Assembly: GCF_039542905.1 (NCBI RefSeq)
Contig: NZ_BAABIS010000001.1
Location: forward strand, 5,518,001-5,582,000
From: Kitasatospora terrestris
GTDB taxonomy: Bacteria > Actinomycetota > Actinomycetes > Streptomycetales > Streptomycetaceae
DNA length: 64,000 bases
Reading direction: 5' to 3'
This document shows, piece by piece, positions 49,821-57,878 of this stretch (position 1 is the stretch's first letter; the number at the start of each line of letters is the position of its first letter). Below the pieces are notes generated by a model. It was not told the origin of the DNA. It made no database searches and saw only the letters and a program-made list of their open reading frames with translations. A program made the translations under genes and the position numbers.

Positions 49821-50939
49821 ATGAGCGAGACGACCGGGATAGGACTGCCCGGATCACCGACAACACTGTTCGACCATGCCCTCCGGCTGCATCAGCTGGC
49901 TCCGGGGGAGCCGCTTCATCGCGACGGGGAGCCGTACCCCGACGACGGGTCGCACCGTCACCGGAAAGGCCCGCGAACACCTGAGGACCGGCACTCGGTC
50001 GGCAAGGACGCGGCGTTCATCCTCGATGCACATTTCGCGCGGGCCTCTGCCCTTCCGGATGAGTTGGCCGATGCCTTCCACGACGTCTACATCCCAATCC
50101 ACCCCAACGAGCACATCGCCGCTGCAGCCGAGCAGGCGGACAGAGAGCGCGTTCGCCAAACGGGCCGCTGGCTGGTGCGACATGGCACCGACCGATGCTC
50201 GGTCACCGTGGGACTGGCCCTGCTCGCTGCTGTGGGAACAGCCGATGACATCCCGTTGATTCAAACGATCGGACTGCTCTCCAACCGCTTCGGGCCACTG
50301 GCGGCGCATGCTTTCGAGAGTGGGCCAGGAGGAGTGGAGGCCCTGCTCTGGCTTGCCGAGCGAGTCACCGGCTGGGGACGTGTCTATGTCGTTGAAGCTC
50401 TCTGCAGACTCGACGACCCGGCTGCCCGACCATGGCTGCTTCGCAGGGCCTGCGACGGCGACTTCCTCAACGGATACTTCGCCGGCAAGGTCGCCACAGT
50501 CGCCAGACTCCATGAGGCGCTTGCAGACCTTGGTACCGACAGCGAGATGGTCGACCACATCGGTCGACTGCTCCATCTGATGAGCGACTGCGGGGGAATG
50601 GGGCTTACCCTCGCTCACTACCCCCATTCGAGAGCGGTTCTAGAAGCTCATGCTCGCCATGTGGGTTCGCTCAGCCCGACGATCGAGCGCTACTTCACGA
50701 TCGCGGTGCTCACTCAACACCTGACCACGGAGCCTCCCGATGCTGCGGGGTGCACGGCGACTCAGCAGGAAGCGCTCCGAGACACGTACCTCGAAGTCCT
50801 CGACCGAGAAGAGTGGACCGAGACGGCACGCGCCGGGTTCACTGCGGATGACAACCGGATGCGGTGGCTCGCCGACCACCGGGCGCCAGAGCTGAGGCTG
50901 CGTGCGTTCCCCGATCGAGAGCCGGATACCGAGGAATAG
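49821..50939 (+). CDS. Unrecognised helical-repeat protein in a lower-GC islet
   Basis: This 372-residue protein is soluble, without signal or membrane segments, and is rich in short helices with Ala/Leu and acidic residues (GLALLAAVGTADDIPLIQTIGLL, VEALLWLAERVTGWGRVYVVEAL, LDDPAARPWLLRRACDGDFL). The pattern resembles HEAT-like repeat proteins, but I do not recognise the family. Third codon positions carry more A and T than in neighbouring genes (for example ATCCCAATCCACCCC), suggesting transfer from elsewhere. The ATG at 49821 lies 130 bases after the nrdJ terminator; another hairpin follows at 50988. It is a self-contained single-gene islet. Confidence 0.6.
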   Translation: MSETTGIGLPGSPTTLFDHALRLHQLAPGEPLHRDGEPYPDDGSHRHRKGPRTPEDRHSVGKDAAFILDAHFARASALPDELADAFHDVYIPIHPNEHIAAAAEQADRERVRQTGRWLVRHGTDRCSVTVGLALLAAVGTADDIPLIQTIGLLSNRFGPLAAHAFESGPGGVEALLWLAERVTGWGRVYVVEALCRLDDPAARPWLLRRACDGDFLNGYFAGKVATVARLHEALADLGTDSEMVDHIGRLLHLMSDCGGMGLTLAHYPHSRAVLEAHARHVGSLSPTIERYFTIAVLTQHLTTEPPDAAGCTATQQEALRDTYLEVLDREEWTETARAGFTADDNRMRWLADHRAPELRLRAFPDREPDTEE

Positions 50940-50987
50940 CGCACGTCAGGAATAAGTGCTCTCCGCCAGTACCGCAGTCGAACCAGT

Positions 50988-51018
50988 GAAGGGGACCGGC
51001 CGGTGGCCGGTCCCCTTC
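50988..51018 (+). terminator. Strong hairpin after the islet gene
   Basis: GAAGGGGACCGGCC (50988-51001) pairs with GGCCGGTCCCCTTC (51005-51018) over a 3-base loop, 48 bases after the stop. It is the best terminator candidate for the upstream gene. Confidence 0.82.
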
Positions 51019-51040
51019 GCGCGTCCGGGAGGACCGGGCC

Positions 51041-51262
51041 GTGACCGGAGACCTGCACCGGCTGTCCCTCCTCGTCCCGGAGCCCTCACCCCGGCACGGC
51101 GGTGGGGCTCCGCTCCGCTTCGAGGTGGTCGTCCCGTTCGTGGGGGAGGACGTGGCCGACCAGGCCGGATGGATCGTGGAACGGCTCACGGCTCACGGCG
51201 AGCGACCCGCGCGAGATCGGCGAGGCGTGCGGAGAACCGGAGCGGCCGGGAGGGGAACCCGG
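51041..51262 (+). pseudogene. Possible gene remnant, frameshifted
   Basis: From GTG 51041 about 53 codons show normal high-GC codon use (MTGDLHRLSLLVPEPSPRHG, FEVVVPFVGEDVADQAGWIV). Near 51200 the pattern moves to another frame (DPREIGEACGEPERPGGEPG, ending with TAG near 51293 inside the convergent gene). The original frame has no stop for 1.7 kb because it runs through the opposite-strand gene. It may be the decayed start of a small gene; no family was recognised. Confidence 0.25.
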
Positions 51263-52819
51263 TCAGGCGGCACCGGAGAGCGACCGGAAGTAGGCGGTCA
51301 GCGCGGCGTCGGTGTCGGGGAGGGGGAAGCGGGCGGCGAGGTGGGTGTCGGGGCGGACGAGGAAGCCGGTCGGGCCTTCGGGCCGGTAGAGGCGGGCGAA
51401 GGCGCCGGTGGAGTCGTGGTACGTGCCGGGGGCGGCGGGGCGGGAGGTGACGGTCACGGCGGGGAGGCCGACGGCGGGGGGCGGGCCGGCGGGGGTGTCG
51501 GTCCAGCGGACGAGGACGTGTCCGGGGTGGGGGCGGAGGAGGTCGAGCAGGCGCAGGGGGTAGGTGGCGACGGGGGTGGTGAGGCCGGGGCAGTCGGGGG
51601 CGCGGTCGCCGGGCTGGAGGCCGGGGAGGGGGCTGTCGCGGTAGGTGACGAGGAGCTGGGCCTCGCGCAGCATCTGGGTCCGCGGGTCGTCGGGGTCGGC
51701 CTGGATGCCGTGGGCGGCGTGGCGGACGGTGCGGCCGACGACCTCCTCGCCGATGGGGCGGCGTTCGGTGTCGTAGCCGGCGAGCAGGGCCGGTCCGGCG
51801 TCGCCGCGCAGGACGAGGGCGAGCTTCCAGGCGATGTTGCAGGCGTCCTGGATGCCGGTGTTCATGCCTTGGCCGCCGGTGGGCGGGTGGATGTGGGCGG
51901 CGTCGCCGGCGATGAAGACGCGGCGGTCGGCGTAGCGGTCGACGATGCGGTGGCTGATCCGGAAGACGGAGGACCAGCGCAGGTCGGAGACGGTGGCGGG
52001 GGTGGGGGCGAGGCGGTCGACCACGGCCTGGATGTGGTGCAGATCGGGGCGGCGGGTGGTTTCGAGGCCGTGGGCGACGGCGGCGCCGTCGGTGGGGGCG
52101 GAGAGCTCGGGCGGGACGAGCATGGACATCCGGTAGCGACCGCGGCCTGGGAGGGGCACGCAGACCAGCAGGTCGTCGGTGGCGCCGTCCTCGGTGCGGT
52201 GGCTGGAGCGGACGGCGTAGCCGGACGGGACGTCCCAGTCGGTCTCGACGTCGGCGAGCATGTACTCGTCGGGGAAGGCGCCGCCCTCGAAGGAGAGGCC
52301 GAGCTGCTTGCGGACGGTGCTGTGGGCGCCGTCGCAGCCGATCAGGTAGCGGACGCGGAGCTCCTCGGTGCCGCCGCCGGGGGTGGTGAGGCGGGCGGTG
52401 ACGCCGTCCGGGTCCTGGGTGAAGGACTGCAACTCGGTGTTGCGTTCGATGTGCGTGCCGAGGCCGGCGAGGTGCTCCTCCAGGAGCCGTTCGGTCTCGT
52501 ACTGGGGGATGGCGCAGAAGCCGTACGGGACCTCGGGCGGCAGGGCGAGGTCGATCCGGGCCTGCTCCCGGCCGTTGAGGTAGAGCAGCTGGCCGCGCAG
52601 CGGGACGGCGGCTTCCAGGGCGGCGGTGGCCAGGCCCATCCGGTCCCAGACCTCCATGGTGCGGGGCTGGATCCCGACCGCCTTGGCGTACGGGAGGCGG
52701 GCGGGGAGGCGGTCGATCAGGCGGCAGCGGATGCCGCGCCGACGCAGTTCGGCCGCGGCGCTGAGGCCGACCGGGCCCGCGCCGGTGACGAGAACATCGG
52801 TGGCTGAGGTGTGCGCCAC
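51263..52819 (-). CDS. FAD-dependent aromatic monooxygenase
   Basis: This 518-residue class A flavoprotein monooxygenase has the FAD motif VLVTGAGPVGLSAAAELRRRG, the DG motif LIGCDGAHSTVRKQLGLSFE and RVFIAGDAAHIHPPTGGQGM, the complete GDAAHxxPPxGGQG signature. Relatives hydroxylate polyketide or phenolic rings (tetracenomycin, aklavinone type) or degrade rifampicin; the C-terminal thioredoxin-like domain (about residues 400-515) is present. GTG at 52819 has GGGAGGCACC upstream. It stands alone and divergent from a dienelactone-hydrolase-like gene, so a small catabolic pair is possible. Confidence 0.82.
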   Translation of the reverse strand: MAHTSATDVLVTGAGPVGLSAAAELRRRGIRCRLIDRLPARLPYAKAVGIQPRTMEVWDRMGLATAALEAAVPLRGQLLYLNGREQARIDLALPPEVPYGFCAIPQYETERLLEEHLAGLGTHIERNTELQSFTQDPDGVTARLTTPGGGTEELRVRYLIGCDGAHSTVRKQLGLSFEGGAFPDEYMLADVETDWDVPSGYAVRSSHRTEDGATDDLLVCVPLPGRGRYRMSMLVPPELSAPTDGAAVAHGLETTRRPDLHHIQAVVDRLAPTPATVSDLRWSSVFRISHRIVDRYADRRVFIAGDAAHIHPPTGGQGMNTGIQDACNIAWKLALVLRGDAGPALLAGYDTERRPIGEEVVGRTVRHAAHGIQADPDDPRTQMLREAQLLVTYRDSPLPGLQPGDRAPDCPGLTTPVATYPLRLLDLLRPHPGHVLVRWTDTPAGPPPAVGLPAVTVTSRPAAPGTYHDSTGAFARLYRPEGPTGFLVRPDTHLAARFPLPDTDAALTAYFRSLSGAA

Positions 52820-52934
52820 GGTGCCTCCCGCTGTCTGCCGCTCGGACGCCCCCGTCCCTCCATCGTCGGTTCCCGCCGTGCCACCGTCGACCCGGGCGTA
52901 GGCTCGGCGGGTTGCTGTCCGATCGGGTCGGGGG

Positions 52935-53684
52935 ATGTCGATGACGGGGAACGTGTCGGAGCGCTGGGTGGCGCTGGGTGACGGCGCCGAGGGGTACCTG
53001 GTGCTGCCGCAGGGGCGCGAGGTGCGCGGGGCGGTGGTGGCGGCCGGGGAGTTCTTCGGGGTCACGGACCATCTGAAGGACGTCTGCGGCAGGCTGGCGG
53101 CCGAGGGTTTCGCGGTGCTGGCGCCGGACTTCTACTGGCGGGACACCCGCCGGGCGGGGTTCGGGTACGACGACGAGGGGCGGGCCGAGGGGCGCCGGCT
53201 GATGACGGGGCTGCGCCGGGAGGAGGTGCTGGCGGACCTGGCGGCGGCCCGGCGGGTGGCGGCCGGGTACGCGGGCGGCGGCGGTACGGCGCTGCTGGGG
53301 TTCAGCCTGGGCGGGCACATCGCGGTGCTGGGCGCCACCGAGCTGCGTTTCGACCTGGTGGTGAGTTTCTACGGCGGGTGGCTGCTGGACGGCGGCATTC
53401 CGCTGGCGGAGCCGGTGGCACCGGCCGCGCGGGCGGCGGAGATCGCCGCCAACACCGGGTTCCTGCTGGGGTTCTTCGGCGCGGACGACTTCGTGATGCC
53501 GTTGGACGAGTGGCACCGGGTGGGCGGGAACCTGCGGGCGGCGGGTGCGGCGCACGAGCAGGTGACGTACGAGGGCGTGGGCCACGGTTTCTTCAACGAC
53601 GAGCGTCCGGAGGCGTACGACCCGGAGGCGGCGGCGGACTCCTGGCGGCGGACGCTGGAGGCGCTGGCCGAGCACGTCGGCTAG
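52935..53684 (+). CDS. Dienelactone hydrolase family alpha/beta hydrolase
   Basis: The 249 residues are a dienelactone-hydrolase-fold protein. The nucleophile motif is GFSLGG, so Ser replaces the usual Cys of true dienelactone hydrolases; Asp in GADDFVMP and His in GVGHGFFND complete the triad. FFGVTDHLKDVCGRLAAEGF and VLAPDFYWRD are typical of the family. ATG at 52935 or 52941 can start. TAGGCT at 52899-52904 may be the -10. The TAG stop lies in the CTAG duplicated next to the insertion sequence, so the extreme 3' end may have been changed by the insertion. Confidence 0.85.
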   Translation: MSMTGNVSERWVALGDGAEGYLVLPQGREVRGAVVAAGEFFGVTDHLKDVCGRLAAEGFAVLAPDFYWRDTRRAGFGYDDEGRAEGRRLMTGLRREEVLADLAAARRVAAGYAGGGGTALLGFSLGGHIAVLGATELRFDLVVSFYGGWLLDGGIPLAEPVAPAARAAEIAANTGFLLGFFGADDFVMPLDEWHRVGGNLRAAGAAHEQVTYEGVGHGFFNDERPEAYDPEAAADSWRRTLEALAEHVG

Positions 53685-54679
53685 ATGAATGATGCGAAGG
53701 GTTAGTGGTCATAGGCGGTCAGCGAGCGCATGACGGGCTGGCCGGTGCGGTCGTTGTGCCAGATCGCGCAGGTCAGGGCGAGGATGCGTTGTAGGACGCG
53801 GGCCATGACACCGCCCGGGGTGCGGCCTTGGTGGCGTTCGAGGTCGAGTTGGGCCTTGAAGGTCTGGTTGACGGACTCGATGACCTGTCGGAGCGGTTTG
53901 AACAGGGCGGATCCGGCTCGCGGGGGTTCGCCCCTGCGGGCCGGCCGCAGCAGGTGGACGCCCCACTCAGCCAGTTCGTGTTCGAAGGCGCGGCCGTAGT
54001 AGTGCCGGTCGGCGATGAGGGTCTGGCCCGGGCGGGCGGCGACGAGGCCGGGTTCGGTGTGGAGCATGCCGAGCAGGGTCTGCCGCTCGTCGGCCTTCGC
54101 TCCGGTGAGCGTGAAGGCGACGGGCAGGCCCTGCAGGGTGCACACCAGGTGCAGGCGCAGGCCCCAGAAGTACCGGGAGTGGCTGGCGCAGTAGCCGTAC
54201 TCGGCCCATCCGGCCAGGTCCGAGCGCTTTGCGGTCTCGCGGGAGCGCCCGCACTCCACCGGTGTGGAGTCGACGACCCACACGGTGTCGGTCCACAGGG
54301 AGGTGTCCGTCGCGAGGAGGCGGTTGACCTGGGCGATCAGGTCGGCGGCCTTGCGCAGCCGCCGGTTGTAGCCGGACTGCCCGGGCAGGTAGGGGAACAG
54401 GTGCCGCAGATGGGACGAGGCGTGGCGGATCCAGCGGCGTTCGGAGGTGAAGCCGAGGAGTGCCTGCATCACCGCGAGGGTGACCAGTTCCGCGTCCGTG
54501 AGCCGGGGTGCGATGCCGACAGCGGGGCGCCACGGCGCCAGGTACGGCGATTCCTTCAGCAGGTCGTCGGTCTTCACGTAGAGTGCGGTCGCGAGGGAGT
54601 CCAGGTCAGGCGTCACAACCGACCTTTGGACTCCCTCGCTTCATGTCATGCGTGCCAGCGAGCCCTTGGCATCAATCAT
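53685..54679 (-). mobile_element. Insertion sequence, 995 bp, IS982-like
   Basis: Terminal inverted repeats of about 20 bases match at 16 positions: ATGAATGATGCGAAGGGTTA at the left and, on the other strand, ATGATTGATGCCAAGGGCTC at the right. CTAG flanks both ends directly (53681-53684 and 54680-54683), the likely target duplication, although CTAG is itself palindromic. The single transposase gene is intact and fills nearly all of the element; its stop codon lies in the left repeat. Confidence 0.85.
53702..54616 (-). CDS. Transposase, DDE type, IS982-like family
   Basis: The 304 residues show a DDE catalytic triad: Asp in VVDSTPVECGRSRE, Asp in LIADRHYYGR and Glu in QVIESVNQTFKAQLDLERHQG. 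The start is GTG (VTPDLDSLATALYVKTDDLL). Closely similar transposases are common in Streptomyces and are usually assigned to IS982; IS5 would be the alternative. The frame is unbroken, so the element may be active. The first 60 bases upstream hold the right-end repeat. Confidence 0.88.
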   Translation of the reverse strand: MTPDLDSLATALYVKTDDLLKESPYLAPWRPAVGIAPRLTDAELVTLAVMQALLGFTSERRWIRHASSHLRHLFPYLPGQSGYNRRLRKAADLIAQVNRLLATDTSLWTDTVWVVDSTPVECGRSRETAKRSDLAGWAEYGYCASHSRYFWGLRLHLVCTLQGLPVAFTLTGAKADERQTLLGMLHTEPGLVAARPGQTLIADRHYYGRAFEHELAEWGVHLLRPARRGEPPRAGSALFKPLRQVIESVNQTFKAQLDLERHQGRTPGGVMARVLQRILALTCAIWHNDRTGQPVMRSLTAYDH

Positions 54680-54744
54680 CTAGTCGGCGCACGGCACGGA
54701 CGGCCCGTCGTCCCGGTGGGGCGGCGGGCCGTCGGTGTTCCCGG

Positions 54745-54789
54745 TGTCAACCTGGGTTGACATCCCGCAAGTGTCAACCTAGGTTGACA
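54745..54789 (+). promoter_or_regulatory. Leaderless promoter built into two 18-bp palindromic operators
   Basis: TGTCAACCTGGGTTGACA (54745-54762) and the perfect palindrome TGTCAACCTAGGTTGACA (54772-54789) lie 27 bases apart. TTGACA inside the first (54757-54762) and TAGGTT inside the second (54780-54785) are separated by exactly 17 bases, a near-consensus promoter. The ATG follows 6 bases after the -10. A regulator bound to the operators would block both hexamers. Confidence 0.85.
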
Positions 54790-54791
54790 CC

Positions 54792-55019
54792 ATGAGCGAG
54801 ACGAAGCAGCTCGCCGCGGACGCGGGCAGCGGCGACCCCTCGGTGGGGTTGCGGGCCGTCCGGGCGCTGCGCGATCTGGCGGACCGGCTGGAGGAGTTGC
54901 AGGTCGGCAACGCGCGCGGCCAGGGCTGGTCGTGGCACGAGATCGCGGTGTGCCTGGGGGTGAGCCGCCAGGCGGTGCACAAGAAGTACGCGCGGATCTT
55001 CGGGAAGGGAGGCGACTGA
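54792..55019 (+). CDS. Small HTH DNA-binding protein, probable autoregulator
   Basis: The 75 residues carry one helix (VRALRDLADRLEELQVGNAR) and a sigma-70 region 4-like HTH (GWSWHEIAVCLGVSRQAVHKKYARIF). It is the likely ligand of the two palindromes directly upstream, because the operators cover its own promoter. It is followed after 1 base by a Clp_N-domain gene, so both are expressed together. The pair is widespread in Streptomyces; its role is not established. The mRNA is probably leaderless. Confidence 0.78.
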   Translation: MSETKQLAADAGSGDPSVGLRAVRALRDLADRLEELQVGNARGQGWSWHEIAVCLGVSRQAVHKKYARIFGKGGD

Positions 55020-55020
55020 G

Positions 55021-55581
55021 ATGTTCGAGCGGTTCGCGGACGGCGCCCGCCGGGTGGTCACGGGCGCGGAGGCGGAGGCGCGGAGCCTGCGGCACGAGTA
55101 CATCGGCACCGAGCACCTGCTGCTCGGGGTGCTGGCGCAGCCGGGGGATCCGGCGGCGGCGGTGCTGGTGCGGGCCGGGCTGGACGCGGAGAGCGGGCGG
55201 CGTGCGGTGGTCCGGCTGCTGGGCGGGCCGCCCGGCGAGGTGGACGGGGCCGCGCTGGCCGCGATCGGAGTGGACCTGGCGGCCGTCCGGGAGGCGGTGG
55301 AGGCGGGGTTCGGGCCGGGGGCGCTGGACGGGCCGACCGGTGGGGGGCGCCGCCCGAAACGGGGCGGGCCGCGGTTCGGCGCGCGGGCGAAGCAGGTGAT
55401 GGTGCTCTCACTCCGGGCGGCGACCGGCCGGGGCGACCGGCGGATCGAGGTGGGCCACCTGCTGCTCGGCCTGCTGCGGGAGGGGAACGGCCTGGCGGTG
55501 CGGGTGATCCGCGACCACGGCCTCGACCTGGCGGACGTCGAGCGGGAGGTGGAGTCGGCGCTGGCCGCGGCCGCCGCGTGA
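55021..55581 (+). CDS. Double Clp_N-domain protein without ATPase
   Basis: The 186 residues hold two Clp amino-terminal domains: residues 1-60 (MFERFADGARRVVTGAEAEA, YIGTEHLLLGVLAQPGDPAA) and about 120-180 (RFGARAKQVMVLSLRAATGR, IEVGHLLLGLLREGNGLAVR). No Walker motif or AAA module is present, so it is not a ClpC chaperone; Clp_N domains bind substrates or adaptors and arginine-phosphorylated proteins. A Gly/Arg linker joins the two copies. Together with the HTH protein it may sense damaged proteins and relay this to the promoter or serve as a ClpC decoy; this is inference. Confidence 0.82.
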   Translation: MFERFADGARRVVTGAEAEARSLRHEYIGTEHLLLGVLAQPGDPAAAVLVRAGLDAESGRRAVVRLLGGPPGEVDGAALAAIGVDLAAVREAVEAGFGPGALDGPTGGGRRPKRGGPRFGARAKQVMVLSLRAATGRGDRRIEVGHLLLGLLREGNGLAVRVIRDHGLDLADVEREVESALAAAAA

Positions 55582-55795
55582 AGGCCCGGTGGACCCGGCG
55601 TGGAGAAGTAGGGATGCGCAGCGTCACTGAGCGAGACGGACCGTCAACTCGCCGGTTGAGTCCAAGAGGTGAATGGATATGATCTGCTGACCGCGTGAAC
55701 AGATCAATTGCCCGGAGTGTGCTCGTCGTGCACGCCGGGCGTTCGCGCGCAGTCGACCGCCCTGCCGCCGACGCCCTGCTTCGAGGATCAGAGTG

Positions 55796-57391
55796 ATGAG
55801 AGATCGCACGCGTCCCGACCGCGCCACCGCACTCTGGTCGGCCGCGGGGATCCTGCTCGGGATCGGAGGCGCGGCCATCGCGATCGGCGCGACCGACGCC
55901 CCGCACCGCCCGCCGGTCGCCGCCACCGCCGTGGTCGCCGCGCTGCTGTGGTGCATGCTGGTGGTCGCCGCCGCCCGGACCGCGGACCGGGCCCGCCGTT
56001 CGGATGCCGAACTCGGAGCGGTGCAGCACGAGCTGACCGCGCTCCGGGCCCGGGCCGCCGCGCTCCACGCCGACCTGGGCGCCACCCACAACGCGGCCGC
56101 GGCCCTGCGCGCCGCGCTGGCCTCCGCCCAGGCCGAGGCCGAACGGGACCGGGCCGAGCTGCAGGAGGCCCGCGCCGAGACCGACGAACTCCTGGCCGAG
56201 GTCGCCGAGTTGCGCGTCGAGTCGCGGGAGGCGGCCGAGCGTCGGGTCGAACTGGAACGGCTGGAGGGCGAGATCGTCCCGGCCCTGGTGGAGCGGCTGC
56301 GGTCCGGCTCCTCGGTGGACACCGCGCTCGCCCCCTACCGCCGCCACCCGCACGCCCCGCTGCTGCGCGCCGTCGCCGAGGAGGTCGGCCGCGGCGAGCG
56401 CCAGCGGGCCGCGGCCCTCGCGGTGTGCGCCACCGCGGCCGGCCGGGTGCAGGCGCTGGCCACCGCGATGCACGCCGAGCTGCGCGACATGCAGCACCGG
56501 CACGGCGAGGAGATGCTCGGCGACCTGCTCGGCCTGGACCACTCCACCGCGCAGGTCGGTCGGATGGCCGACTCGATCGCGGTGCTCACCGGCGCCCGTT
56601 CGGGCCGCCGCTGGACCAAGCCGATCGGCGTGGAGTCGATCCTGCGCGGCGCGCTCGGCCGGATCGGCGCGTACCAGCGCGTCCGGCTGCACAACGCCTC
56701 CACCGCCGCGGTGGCCGGCTTCGCCGCCGAGGGCGTGATGCACGCGCTGGCCGAACTGCTGGACAACGCCGCCAACTTCTCCGCCCCGCCGGCCGAGGTG
56801 CACGTCTACGTCGAAGAGGTGCACTCCGGCCTGGTGATCACCGTCGAGGACGGCGGCCTGGGCCTGAGCGAGAGCTGGCTGCGCCGCGCCGAGCAGGCCG
56901 TCTCCGGCAGTCCGCTGGACCTCACCGCCCTCTCCGCCGGCACCCGGCTGGGCCTCGCGGTGGTCGGCTCGCTGGCCCGCAAGCACGGCCTGTCGATCTC
57001 CTTCCGCCCGTCCGCCCGCGGCGGTACCGGCGTGGTGGTGCTGATCCCCGAGCAGCTGGTCACCCACCCCACCCCGGCACTGGCCCGGGCGCTGGCCGCC
57101 CAGGCCGCCGCGGCCGAGCCCGTGCCGGTCGTCCGGCCCGCCCTGGAGCCGCGCCGCCCCGGGGCCGCCCCGCCGGTACCGGCCCACTCGACCGCCCCGA
57201 CCACCGAGAACGGCCTGCCGCAGCGTCGCCGCGGGTCCACGCTCACCACCACCGCTCCGCCCGCGCCCGCCGCGCAGCCGGTCCACACGCTGCCCTCGGC
57301 GGCCTCGGCGGCCCGGTTCGGCGCGTTCCGCAAGGCCCTGCAGCAGGGGCCGACCACCACAGACGCTTCCCCGAAGGACGATTCCGAATGA
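55796..57391 (+). CDS. cvnA: Conservon histidine kinase-like protein CvnA
   Basis: CvnA starts the conservon system, an actinobacterial membrane signalling module likened to eukaryotic G-protein-coupled receptors. The 531 residues have two membrane helices near the N-terminus (ATALWSAAGILLGIGGAAIA and VAATAVVAALLWCMLVVAAA), a coiled coil to about residue 180, and a HATPase domain with N box ELLDNAANFSAPP and G box EDGGLGLSESWL, TRLGLAVVGSLARKHGL. The dimerisation and phospho-His region is degenerate. The Pro-rich tail ends by overlapping cvnB. ATG 55796 or GTG 55793 can start. The 211 bases upstream have no supported gene. Confidence 0.85.
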   Translation: MRDRTRPDRATALWSAAGILLGIGGAAIAIGATDAPHRPPVAATAVVAALLWCMLVVAAARTADRARRSDAELGAVQHELTALRARAAALHADLGATHNAAAALRAALASAQAEAERDRAELQEARAETDELLAEVAELRVESREAAERRVELERLEGEIVPALVERLRSGSSVDTALAPYRRHPHAPLLRAVAEEVGRGERQRAAALAVCATAAGRVQALATAMHAELRDMQHRHGEEMLGDLLGLDHSTAQVGRMADSIAVLTGARSGRRWTKPIGVESILRGALGRIGAYQRVRLHNASTAAVAGFAAEGVMHALAELLDNAANFSAPPAEVHVYVEEVHSGLVITVEDGGLGLSESWLRRAEQAVSGSPLDLTALSAGTRLGLAVVGSLARKHGLSISFRPSARGGTGVVVLIPEQLVTHPTPALARALAAQAAAAEPVPVVRPALEPRRPGAAPPVPAHSTAPTTENGLPQRRRGSTLTTTAPPAPAAQPVHTLPSAASAARFGAFRKALQQGPTTTDASPKDDSE

Positions 57392-57801
57392 GCACCAGCA
57401 CGGACCGCGATCTCGACTGGCTCCTGGAGAACCTGCTGACCGGCACCCCCGGCGCCCGGCACGCCCTGGTGCTGTCGGCGGACGGGCTGAAGCTCTGCCA
57501 CACCTCCGGCCTCGGCGCCGACCAGGCCGACCAGCTGTCCGCCATCGCCTCCGGCATGCAGAGCCTGGCGCACGGCGCGTCGATCGAGTTCGGCGACGGC
57601 ACCGGCGGGGTCCGGCAGTCGATGACCGAGTTCCACGGCGGCATCCTGTGCATCGTGGCGGCCGGCGAGGGCGCGCACCTCGCGGTGGTCACCGACGACG
57701 ACGCGGACGTGGGCGTGGTGGGCCACAACATGATGGGCCTGATCGAGCAGATCGGCGCGTACCTGAGCGCGCCGCCGCGGGAGACGGAGGCCGTGGGGTG
57801 A
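57388..57801 (+). CDS. cvnB: Conservon roadblock/LC7-domain protein CvnB
   Basis: The 137 residues are one roadblock/LC7 domain (LDWLLENLLTGTPGARHALV, LSADGLKLCHTSGLGADQAD, GGILCIVAAGEGAHLAVVTD), the fold of regulators of Ras-like GTPases. In conservons it associates with CvnA, CvnC and CvnD at the membrane. The ATG overlaps the cvnA stop (ATGA), and a short repeat-derived reading frame overlaps its own stop. Confidence 0.92.
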   Translation: MSTSTDRDLDWLLENLLTGTPGARHALVLSADGLKLCHTSGLGADQADQLSAIASGMQSLAHGASIEFGDGTGGVRQSMTEFHGGILCIVAAGEGAHLAVVTDDDADVGVVGHNMMGLIEQIGAYLSAPPRETEAVG

Positions 57802-57878
57802 GCGAGCGGAGCGAGCGAACGCATGTGCTGAGCCGCCCGCGGGCAGCGGCCGCCGAGCGAAGCGAGGCGGGAGCATGA
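57798..57878 (+). repeat. Streptomyces GAGCGRAGCGAG repeat with a 26-codon frame linking cvnB and cvnC
   Basis: The spacer contains two copies of GAGCGRAGCGAG. GTG 57798 overlaps the cvnB stop and opens 26 codons (VSERSERTHVLSRPRAAAAE followed by RSEAGA) that end in TGA overlapping the cvnC ATG. Such frames come from a repeat common in streptomycete intergenic regions. The peptide itself is probably not functional, but the frame keeps ribosomes moving from cvnB to cvnC. Confidence 0.55.

Noticed and set aside
49789..49824. A tiny 11-codon frame MIKRIESPVRR overlapping the ATG of the islet gene
   Set aside because: Too short to support, no ribosome site, and its overlap with the next start is probably chance.
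49838..49860. TTGTCGGTG on the minus strand as another damage promoter
   Set aside because: It lies inside the plus-strand islet gene, no suitable hexamer follows at the right spacing, and no minus-strand gene is downstream.
51041..52807. Plus-strand open frame of 588 codons
   Set aside because: From about 51240 it is antisense to the FAD monooxygenase and consists of Gly/Ala/Val/Glu strings without motifs.
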